A DNA stretch of 13,977 bases from CBDCME01 sp965218865 (GTDB lineage: Bacteria; Pseudomonadota; Alphaproteobacteria; JAAXGF01), in assembly GCA_965218865.1 (NCBI GenBank), contig CBDCME010000057.1, positions 1 through 13,977 on the forward strand, written 5' to 3'. Both the position numbers and the translations under genes were made by a program. Below, one piece after another: positions 7,541 to 13,977 of this stretch (within the stretch, counting starts at the first letter, position 1; each line of letters starts with the position of its first letter). The notes under the pieces were generated by a model that saw only the letters and a program-made list of their open reading frames with translations, did not search any database and was not told the origin of the DNA.

Positions 7541-8134
7541 ATGACCCCACCCATCCAACGGAGGAAAATCTTGTCCAATCAATTCAACCCGGCCAGGAAG
7601 AGACGAAGGAATACGCTCGCGGCGGCACGGCGCGCCGCGGCCCTGGCCCTTTTCCTGTTCCCCGGCTGCTCCGCCGGCCAGGGCAGTCACGAAATGCATC
7701 ACATGGCCGTCGGCAGCGCCATGATCGACGAGCTGAGCATCCGATCCGCGTGGGCCCGGGCCTCGATCGTCGCCGGGCGCCCCTCGGCGGCCTATCTCAC
7801 GGTCATCAACATGGGCAGCCAGTCGGATCGGCTCCTCGGCGTGACCAGTCCCGTGGCCGGCGCCGCCCAGATCCACGAATCCGTCCGCGACGCCGGCGTG
7901 ATGTCGATGCGGCCCGTGGACGCGGTCGAAATTCCGCCCGGCGCCACCGTCGATCTCAAGCCCGGCGGAACCCACATCATGCTGATGAAACTCACCAAGG
8001 AACTCGAAGCCGGCACCACCATCCCCTTGACGCTCCATTTCGAACGCGCCGGCACCGTCACCACCGACGTCCCGGTCCACAAATCCGGCATGAAGAAAGA
8101 TTTCCACGGCAGCAAAATGGAGCACCACATGTAA
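7541..8134 (+). CDS. Periplasmic copper chaperone, PCu(A)C (DUF461) family
   Basis: The 197-residue protein starts at ATG 7541, six bases after AAGGAG. A long basic n-region (RRKILSNQFNPARKRRR) precedes a hydrophobic segment ending LFLFPGCSAG; the Cys could be a lipobox cysteine though the motif is imperfect. The mature domain has the family landmarks: IRSAWARASIVAGRPSAAYL, an IHES histidine, the VMSMRPVD methionines, and PGGTHIMLM with the H-x-M pair. Together these give the H(M)X10MX21HXM-type Cu(I) site. The end (KKDFHGSKMEHHM) and the EMHHMAVGS stretch after the signal are extra His/Met-rich sequence likely to bind copper. PCu(A)C proteins deliver Cu(I) to the CuA or CuB sites of cytochrome oxidase, often with a Sco partner. 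None is visible here; it stands alone, convergent with the FAD oxidoreductase gene. Confidence 0.9.
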   Translation: MTPPIQRRKILSNQFNPARKRRRNTLAAARRAAALALFLFPGCSAGQGSHEMHHMAVGSAMIDELSIRSAWARASIVAGRPSAAYLTVINMGSQSDRLLGVTSPVAGAAQIHESVRDAGVMSMRPVDAVEIPPGATVDLKPGGTHIMLMKLTKELEAGTTIPLTLHFERAGTVTTDVPVHKSGMKKDFHGSKMEHHM

Positions 8135-8136
8135 TT

Positions 8137-8212
8137 CGGGGACTATTACGGGGACAGTAATACGGGGACAATGTACGGACAATACGGGGACTACAATACG
8201 GGGACAGTGTAC
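8137..8212. repeat. Short degenerate tandem repeat of a CGGGGACA unit
   Basis: About six copies of a 10-17-base unit built on ATACGGGGACA follow the copper chaperone stop codon and run to CAGTGTACAGATTTATGAG. From memory, similar GGGGACA/TTTATGAG sequences are common next to REP-associated tyrosine transposases in proteobacteria, so this may be a relic of such an element; no transposase is present. It lies between two convergent genes. Confidence 0.6.
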
Positions 8213-8400
8213 AGATTTATGAGTTAGGCAAATCGTGTACTGAATTGCAGCCCACATGGATTTCCTGGCGGAATCCACCGTCCGGTTGGCAGACGAGCAG
8301 ACTCCCAATAAAGAGGCACTTGAACACACGATTTCGGCGGTACCGCTCCCCGTTGACGCTGGTCTCCCGGCCGTGAAATCGGGCCCTTCCTCGGCGCGGG

Positions 8401-9947
8401 TCAAGCGAGATCGGCGAGGATACGGTGGGCGGCGTTGTGGCCGGCGGCGCCGATGACGGCGCCGGCGGGGTGGCAGCCGGCGCTGCAGGAATAGAGGCCG
8501 TCGACGGGGAGGCGGTAGGGAAAGCGGTGATCGAACCCGATGGTGTTGTCGACGTGGTGAATGTGGCCAAAGCGAATGCCCAGATGGGACTCGTCTTTTT
8601 CGGGGTCAAGGTGAAGACGTCGACCACCGAGTCGGTGAACCCGGGGGCGAATTCCTCGGCGATGGCGAAGAGGTGGTCGACATAGCGTTCTTCCTCCGCC
8701 TCCCAGCTGCTCTCGGAGAGTTCGTACGGGACCCACTGAACGAAGAACGCGGCGTTGTGATGTCCGCGCGAATCCCGCAGGTACGGATCGACGACGGTGT
8801 GAAAATACCACTCGATCGTCGGAAACTCGGCCAGGCGGCCCGCCCGCGTCGTCTCGTAGGCGTGGCGGATTTTTGCGATCACGTCGCCGCCTTGCGGCAG
8901 GAGATGGATGGTTCCGTTGTACTGGCCCCGATTCTCCGGCAGGCAGGTGAAATCCGGCAGACGATCGAGCGCCAAGTTGACCTTCATCGTCGTCCCGTAC
9001 CTTTTCATCCCGTCGAGTTTGCGGTTGAACGCCGGCGGAAAGTTTTCCGCGCCGACGAATTCCCGGGTCCGGAAGGGGTCGGCGTTGCAGAGCACCGTGG
9101 CGGCCCGAATTTCCTCGCCCGAGGAGAGCACGAGCGTCTCGACCCGCTTTCGACCAACGCGGATTTTCTCCACTCCGGATTCGAGACGGATTTCAGCCCC
9201 GGCATTTTGGGCCGTCCAGGCGAAGGCGGCGGCGACGGCGCCCATGCCGCCCTCGACCATCATGAAGGTGCCGTCGCTTCCCGGCAGCCGGCACATATTG
9301 TGAATCAGGAAATTCAGCCCCGTCCCGGGCGTGCCGAAACTTCCGTCGAGGCCCGAAAACCCGTCCGTCACGGCGTACATCGCGACCACGAGATCGCTTT
9401 CGAACGAAAACCGCGCCAGGTAATCCTCGACCGGCCGCGTTACCAGATCGAGGAACGCGCTCCTGAGACGGGGACGCACATACCTCTCCGCGGTTTCTTC
9501 CCGCGACAGCGGTTCCGCGAGCCAGCTCGGCGCCAGGTCGTCGCGGATCTGGGCAATCTCTTCCCGCATCGTCCGTTCGGCGCGCCAATCGTTGGCGGAA
9601 AAATAACTCTCGAACTGCCGCCGCGTCGCCTCCCGGTCGCTCCCGAATAGGAGATACTTCCGTCCCGTCGTCGGCAGGAAATAGTGGGGATCGCGCCGGA
9701 TCGTCCGAATCCGGGCTCCGGTCGCCGCCAGGATCTCGGGCGGGACGAGGCCGAGAAGGTAGGAGGCCGTCGAGGCCCCGAGGCCCGGCGCCTTGGCGAA
9801 GGGATATTCGGTCCGGGTCGCGCCGCCGAGAACGTTCTTCTCTTCGAGGACACACACCTTGAGGCCCGCCCGGGCCAGGAGCGTGGCCGCCACCAGCCCG
9901 TTGTGGCCGGCGCCAACCACGGCGACGTCCGTCTTAACGCCGCCCAT
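8401..9947 (-). pseudogene. PYROXD2/phytoene-dehydrogenase-like FAD-dependent oxidoreductase, one frameshift
   Basis: From ATG 9947 the protein opens with a dinucleotide-binding fold, DVAVVGAGHNGLVAATLLAR (GxGxxG), an acidic residue at the end of beta-2 (CVLEE), then GGATRTEY. The middle includes GFSGLDGSFGTPGTGLNFLI, MMVEGGMGAVAAAFAW and VLCNADPFRT, as in the PYROXD2/CrtI-like amine-oxidase-fold family. Near 8600 the frame breaks at TLTPKKTS. In the next frame the expected C-terminus continues: EKDESHLGIRFGHIHHVDNT, then YRLPVDGLYSCSAGCHPAGA, GAAGHNAAHRILADLA and a stop at 8401. Adding one base in the AAAAA/CCCCG tract restores a ~515-residue protein, the normal family length. Without it the frame runs on to 8217 with an unrelated tail. 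Substrate is unknown. The change may be genuine or a homopolymer error. No strong ribosome binding site precedes ATG 9947. Confidence 0.85.
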
Positions 9948-10158
9948 CGGTTTCGCCGAGGCCGAGAAATCGTCGAAGGATTTGCCCCATGGCGCCGATT
10001 ATCGCGCCTTGGCGAATTCCGAATCAATCGGAGAGGCGAGGAATGATAATTCTATCCGCCATGCTCACGATTCTAAACTGAGTGGTGACGGGTTACACTC
10101 GAGGAATGATCGTCGGATTCCGCCACAAGGGCCTCAAGCTCCTCAATGTGTGCGTTCG

Positions 10159-10180
10159 AAAATGCGCGTCCGCGCATTTT
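10159..10180. repeat. 10-bp perfect inverted repeat followed by a T-run
   Basis: AAAATGCGCG and CGCGCATTTT pair around a 2-base gap, with two more T after it. As RNA, a 5-6 bp GC stem with a U-run would resemble a bidirectional intrinsic terminator within the disrupted toxin gene. Confidence 0.5.
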
Positions 10181-10191
10181 TTGCGTCTGTT

Positions 10192-10257
10192 CCGGCCCTC
10201 TCCCCCTCCCGGCCACCCACGAGAATATGTGGGTGGCCGGGAGGGGGAGAGGGCCGG
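10192..10257. repeat. 29-bp perfect hairpin
   Basis: The arms at 10192-10220 and 10229-10257 are exact reverse complements around an 8-base loop (GAGAATAT). The arms are very GC-rich, starting CCGGCCCTCTCCCCCTCCCG. Such a long uninterrupted stem would form a strong RNA hairpin and may also extrude as a cruciform. Confidence 0.9.
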
Positions 10258-10527
10258 CGCCGCGAGTTTTCGAACAGACTGTATGAGAAGGGGGATCGGT
10301 TGCCGCCGGACGACGCCGACAAGGTCGATCGAATCTTGGCCCGCCTCGACGAAGCGACCAAGGCCGCCGACATCGATCTGCCGGGTTTTCGGCTGAATCC
10401 GTTGAAGGGCGATCATGCGGGCTGTTGGTCAGTCAGCGTTTCCGGCAACTGGCGCCCCGTCTTTCGCTTCGAAGGGGTGCATGCCCGCGATATCGACTTG
10501 ATCGACGATCATTAGGAGGACCAGCCG

Positions 10528-10815
10528 ATGAAGAACCCGCCCCATCCGGGTTTTTCCGTCCGCCACGATTGCCTGGAGCCTCTGGGGCTCAGCGTGACCA
10601 CGGCGGCGGAGAAACTCGGCGTCAGCCGCAAGCAACTGTCCGATATCGTGAACGGCCATTCGGGCATCTCGCCCGAGATGGCGATCCGCCTCGACAAGGC
10701 TTTCGGCGGCGGCGCGGACACCTGGTACCGCCTCCAGGCGGCCTACGACCTCGCCCGGGCGATGAAGAAGGTGGACCGGATCAAGGTCGAGAAGATTTCG
10801 CTGGCGGCGTATTGA
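10528..10815 (+). CDS. higA: HigA-family antitoxin, XRE-type helix-turn-helix
   Basis: The 95-residue protein starts at ATG 10528 after AGGAGG (10515-10520). Its helix-turn-helix (VTTAAEKLGVSRKQLSDIVN, then GHSGISPEMAIRLDKAFGGG and DTWYRLQAAYDLA) is typical of the HigA subfamily that pairs with the HigB toxin just upstream. HigA proteins bind and neutralise the toxin and repress the operon promoter. Length, frame and ribosome site are all normal, so the antitoxin should still be made if transcription gets past the hairpin insert in higB. With its toxin broken it would act only as a repressor, or as an antitoxin against a related HigB elsewhere. It ends 34 bases before the large restriction-methylase gene and may be cotranscribed with it. 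Confidence 0.9.
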   Translation: MKNPPHPGFSVRHDCLEPLGLSVTTAAEKLGVSRKQLSDIVNGHSGISPEMAIRLDKAFGGGADTWYRLQAAYDLARAMKKVDRIKVEKISLAAY

Positions 10816-10849
10816 CGAAAGATCGGTCCGAAAAAAGGATCATCGGCAC

Positions 10850-13800
10850 GTGACCATCGAGAACGCGTTTCAGGGAAGCCTTTTTGCCAATGATTTCCTC
10901 CGGGAATCCATCGTTCAGTTGGCCGACTGGTGGGCCCTCGACGATACGACACTCGTAGCTCTTGGAAACGCGATGCGGGAGTTTTTCGACCGCTTTCCGG
11001 TCACGCACACTCCCAACGAGAGTCAAACCGAGGATGATCTGATTTGGCCAATTCTTAAGTGCCTCGGGTGGACGTCAAGCCTCAGGCAGCAAAACCTTAC
11101 CACCCGAGGGCGGGAGGACGTACCCGACGGCTTGTTGTTCGCGGACGATGCGGCGAAGGATCACGCGAACGGTTTCCCCGAGGAATGGAGGCGCTACGAA
11201 CTCGGCATCTCTGTAGTCGAGTCCAAGCGCTGGCTTCGTCCGCTTGATCGCGGGTCCGGTTGCAAGGGCGAGCAAACCGCGCCCTCGACACAGATGCTCC
11301 GCTATCTTCGCCGTGTGGACGATTTGACCACCGGCAAGCTCCGGTGGGGCATTCTGACCAATGGCGCGAGGTGGCGTCTCTACTATCAAGGTGCCCGATC
11401 CGTATCGGAACAGTTTTTTGAGATTGACCTCGCGACGGTCCTCGACCTTCGCGGTCACAGTGACGACCTGTTTGCTCTCTCGGACCCGGATCGCCGCCAT
11501 TGGCTGAAGGTGTTCGTGCTTGTCTTTCAGCGGGAAGCCTTCCTTCCCGCAGCGGCCGATCCGCGCACTTTTCACCAACGCGCGCTCGTGGAAGGCAAGT
11601 TCTATGAAGAGCGCGTCGCCGCCGATCTTTCTGCAAAGATCTTCGACCTGGTATTTCCTGCCCTTGCGCGCGCCATTGCCACGGCCACGCCAGACGCACC
11701 TTTGCAGGAAGTTCGAGAGGCCGCCCTTATCTTCCTCTACCGCCTTCTATTCATCCTCTATGCCGAGGACCGTGATCTCCTGCCTGTCCGCGATCAACGT
11801 TATGACGATTATGGCCTGCGCGAGAAGGTGCGCGGCAACGTGGGCAGGCGCAAGGACCTCAACGATGCTTTTTCCGCCACCGCCGCCCGATATTGGTCGG
11901 TCATCGATGATCTTTGCCGGGCCATTGATCAGGGCGACGCCTCGATTGGCCTGCCGCCCTACAATGGCGGCCTGTTCGATCGGGAGCGCACGCCTCTTCT
12001 CGCCAACATCCGGCTTGGCGATCAGGTTATGGCCGACGTCATCGACGCGCTTTCCTTCGAACAGACTCCCGATGGTCGCCATTACATCAACTACCGCGAC
12101 CTGAGCGTTCAGCAGCTTGGATCGATCTACGAGTGCCTGCTCGAACACGAAGTCATCCGCGACGGTCAAGAGATCATCGTCCGCCCAAACATCTTCGCGC
12201 GAAAGGGATCGGGCAGCTATTACACGCCCGACGACCTGGTCGGTCCGATTCTCAAGGAGACGATCGAGCCCCTGGTTCAGTCCCGTATGGATGCGTTCAC
12301 TTCAAGGGTCGTGGAACTCGCGAAAAGCAAACTGACCGAGGATCGCAAGATTCGCGATCTAAAGGAGGTCGATCCAGCCGAGAAACTCCTTAAACTGAAA
12401 ATCTGCGACCCGGCCATGGGTTCGGGGCACTTTCTGGTCAGCCTCGTGGACACCCTCGCCGATCACGTGATCACCGCCATGGCGGAGGCGGAAGCCGCCG
12501 TAGACGATTACATCTCGCCGCTGTCCGACCGGATCGACGCCATTCGCGATACGATTCTGGCCAACGCCGAGGACCGCGGCTGGACTATCGATCCGGAACA
12601 GTTGGACGACCGCCACGTCATCCGACGAATGGTTCTCAAACGCTGCGTTTATGGAGTCGACAAGAACCCCATGGCCGTGGAACTGGCCAAGATTGCTCTC
12701 TGGCTGCACACCTTTACTGTCGGAGCTCCGCTTTCATTTCTTGACCATCATTTGCGCTGTGGCGACAGCCTTTTCGGCTCCTGGGTGCGGGACGGTATCG
12801 ACAAGGCCACCGCAGAAGGTTCGCCCTTGCTTCTTCATGAACCAATAACCCGCGCCATGCGCGCCGCCACGCCGATGCAAGTAATCGAAGGACTGACTGA
12901 CGCAGATATCACCGAGGCGAACCAGTCCGCCGATGTATTCGACGAGGTGCGGGAGATGACAGCGCTGCTCAATGCCTTTCTCTCGCTCGTTCATGCCATG
13001 AACTGGCTGAATTTGCAGACTAAGGAAGATAAGGTCGTGCTTCACGCCTTTTTTGATGGAGAATTCGGTGATCCGTTGACAATTTCTCTGGGGGGATGCG
13101 ATCTCGTCAAGCCGAAGAAACGGTCTCCAAAAGAGCTCATGAAGGAGCATATTTCGAGGGAAGACAAGCTCAGTCTATTTGAACGAATGTTTGAGAGGGC
13201 GCGAAATCTCATCGCGGAAGAACGCTTTCTCAACTGGCAGGTGCTGTTTCCCGGTGTGTGGTCCAACTGGCAAAGCGCCGAACTACACGGGGGTTTCGAC
13301 GCCGTGATCGGTAATCCGCCCTGGGACCGAATGAAAATCCAACAGGTCGAGTGGTTCGCGGCCCGCCGCCGCGAAATTGCCTTGGCGCAGCGCGCCGCCG
13401 ATCGCAAACGAATGATCGCGGGTTTAAATGAGGCTGAAGACCCGCTTGCACTGGAATTCGCAAAGGCTAACGACCGCGCCGAAGCTGCTACCCGCGTGGC
13501 CCGCGCGGGCGGCGACTATCCACTGCTGTCCGGCGGCGACGTGAACCTCTACTCGCTTTTCGTGGAACGCGCGATGACGCTCGTCAAGCCAACCGGCATG
13601 GTTGGCCTTGTCACACCGTCCGGCATCTCCTCCGACAAGACGGCGGCGAAATTCTTCAAGGGCGTGGCGACGGAAGGTCGACTGAAGGCGTTGTATGACT
13701 TTGAGAACCGCCGCACACGCTTTGATGCCCAGCCTTTCTTTCCGGACGTCGATAGCCGCTTCAAGTTTTGTGCATTCGTCGCAAGCCCGTCGCCGACACC

Positions 13801-13977
13801 GAACGCCGCGCAGTGTGCTTTCTTCCTCCAAGATGTGTCCGAACTTGACAACCCCGACCGCTGTTTTCCGCTAACGGCGAAGGAATTCGCCCGCGTCAAT
13901 CCAAACACTGGCACGGCACCAACATTCCGCTCCCGCCGAGATGCCAAACTGACGACGGCGATCTATGACCGTCTGCC
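10850..13977 (+). CDS. Eco57I-type N6-adenine methyltransferase with nuclease-like N-terminus, partial (runs off the right edge)
   Basis: From GTG 10850 (AAGGA at 10835-10839) the frame is open for 1042 codons to the window end. The N-terminal part has D93 in VPDG and E124-x-K126 in ISVVESKRW, then LRWGILTNGARWRLYYQG, which together fit a PD-(D/E)xK nuclease or specificity-type domain. Further on come YNGGLF (371-376) and GSYYTP (455-460). The methylase has motif I DPAMGSGHF (520-528) for S-adenosylmethionine, YGVDKNPMAVELAKIALWLH (601-620), CGDSLFG (638-644) and the catalytic NPPW motif IV (822-825). It should methylate adenine N6 at a specific DNA site and, if the nuclease motif is active, cut unmethylated DNA as a Type IIG enzyme. 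Alternatively it is the methylase of a multi-gene anti-phage locus such as DISARM class 1 (DrmMI). The C-terminal target-recognition part is missing here because of the window edge. No frameshift is seen. Confidence 0.85.
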   Translation, partial: MTIENAFQGSLFANDFLRESIVQLADWWALDDTTLVALGNAMREFFDRFPVTHTPNESQTEDDLIWPILKCLGWTSSLRQQNLTTRGREDVPDGLLFADDAAKDHANGFPEEWRRYELGISVVESKRWLRPLDRGSGCKGEQTAPSTQMLRYLRRVDDLTTGKLRWGILTNGARWRLYYQGARSVSEQFFEIDLATVLDLRGHSDDLFALSDPDRRHWLKVFVLVFQREAFLPAAADPRTFHQRALVEGKFYEERVAADLSAKIFDLVFPALARAIATATPDAPLQEVREAALIFLYRLLFILYAEDRDLLPVRDQRYDDYGLREKVRGNVGRRKDLNDAFSATAARYWSVIDDLCRAIDQGDASIGLPPYNGGLFDRERTPLLANIRLGDQVMADVIDALSFEQTPDGRHYINYRDLSVQQLGSIYECLLEHEVIRDGQEIIVRPNIFARKGSGSYYTPDDLVGPILKETIEPLVQSRMDAFTSRVVELAKSKLTEDRKIRDLKEVDPAEKLLKLKICDPAMGSGHFLVSLVDTLADHVITAMAEAEAAVDDYISPLSDRIDAIRDTILANAEDRGWTIDPEQLDDRHVIRRMVLKRCVYGVDKNPMAVELAKIALWLHTFTVGAPLSFLDHHLRCGDSLFGSWVRDGIDKATAEGSPLLLHEPITRAMRAATPMQVIEGLTDADITEANQSADVFDEVREMTALLNAFLSLVHAMNWLNLQTKEDKVVLHAFFDGEFGDPLTISLGGCDLVKPKKRSPKELMKEHISREDKLSLFERMFERARNLIAEERFLNWQVLFPGVWSNWQSAELHGGFDAVIGNPPWDRMKIQQVEWFAARRREIALAQRAADRKRMIAGLNEAEDPLALEFAKANDRAEAATRVARAGGDYPLLSGGDVNLYSLFVERAMTLVKPTGMVGLVTPSGISSDKTAAKFFKGVATEGRLKALYDFENRRTRFDAQPFFPDVDSRFKFCAFVASPSPTPNAAQCAFFLQDVSELDNPDRCFPLTAKEFARVNPNTGTAPTFRSRRDAKLTTAIYDRL

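Larger units (their letters stand above)
10142..10278. mobile_element. Palindromic element of about 135 bp inserted in higB
   Basis: Between the two higB parts lies DNA made almost wholly of inverted repeats. GTTCGAAAA (10154-10162) is matched by TTTTCGAAC (10267-10275). Inside are a 10-bp perfect hairpin (10159-10180) and a 29-bp perfect hairpin (10192-10257). It codes for no transposase, so it would be a non-autonomous (MITE/REP-like) insert. The shared CT at both junctions would allow a 2-bp target duplication, but the exact ends are inferred from where toxin homology stops. Confidence 0.65.
10106..10515 (+). pseudogene. higB: HigB/RelE-family toxin, split by a hairpin element
   Basis: ATG 10106 starts MIVGFRHKGLKLL, the usual HigB N-terminus. 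After an insertion of about 137 bases the toxin resumes at 10279 in another frame: LYEKGDRLPPDDADKVDRIL, then ADIDLPGFRLNPLKGD, CWSVSVSGNWRPVFRFEG and a stop at 10515. Joining the two parts gives about 91 residues, the normal length for this mRNA-cleaving, ribosome-dependent toxin; RLNPLKG and WSVSVSGNWRPVFRF carry the typical fold and basic residues. The insertion length is not a multiple of three and contains a 29-bp perfect hairpin, so full toxin cannot be made. GAGGA lies directly against the ATG, an unusually short spacing. The antitoxin gene follows 12 bases after the stop. Confidence 0.8.

Noticed and set aside
6972..7544. 190-codon plus-strand frame
   Set aside because: No ribosome site or family features, and it runs straight through the non-coding 109-bp repeat.
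7394..8404. 336-codon minus-strand frame
   Set aside because: Antisense to the clear PCu(A)C gene and crosses the repeat and the tandem units.
8673..9650. 325-codon plus-strand frame
   Set aside because: Antisense to the FAD oxidoreductase gene, whose motifs are unmistakable.
10192..10257. CRISPR repeat or intrinsic terminator
   Set aside because: It is a single inverted repeat without spaced direct repeats, and the long hairpin is not followed by a T-run on either strand.
11075..11699. Overlapping minus-strand frames of 167 and 200 codons
   Set aside because: Antisense to the large methylase gene, which stays open for over 1000 codons.

Overview
The window is about 14 kb of GC-rich DNA and looks like an accessory, repeat-laden part of a Gram-negative proteobacterial chromosome. 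A PEP-CTERM (exosortase-sorted) protein, a periplasmic copper chaperone of the PCu(A)C type, and ISAs1, IS256, IS4 and IS630 transposases fit a biofilm-forming beta- or gammaproteobacterium. I cannot name the genus. Every inference is from reading the sequence; no search was run.

Left third (1-3224): an IS256-family (mutator-type) transposase gene on the minus strand is cut by an ISAs1-family element (about 610-2689). That element encodes one large protein with an N-terminal DruA-like (DUF4338) domain and a C-terminal ISAs1 DDE transposase. The same ~200-base piece of the IS256 gene lies on both sides of the element: one copy keeps the frame, the other has several small deletions.

Middle third (3225-7476): two inverted copies of a 109-bp palindromic, MITE-like repeat bound about 4.0 kb. 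Between them lie a PEP-CTERM gene broken by a truncated, frameshifted IS4-family transposase, an IS630 transposase N-terminal fragment, and two stretches of ~600 bases with no convincing gene.

Right half (7541-13977): an intact PCu(A)C copper chaperone gene faces a PYROXD2/phytoene-dehydrogenase-like FAD oxidoreductase gene on the minus strand that carries one frameshift. Then comes a HigB/HigA toxin-antitoxin pair in which the toxin gene is split by a ~135-bp hairpin element while the antitoxin is intact. Thirty-four bases further on starts a very large gene, open for 1042 codons to the window edge. It joins a PD-(D/E)xK-like nuclease motif to an Eco57I-type N6-adenine methyltransferase, so it is the first gene of a restriction or anti-phage locus that continues outside the window.

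Overall the region reads as a mobile-element sink with several genes in decay (IS256, IS4, PEP-CTERM, higB, FAD oxidoreductase) next to a live defence gene. Some one-base frameshifts could be assembly errors and should be checked against reads.
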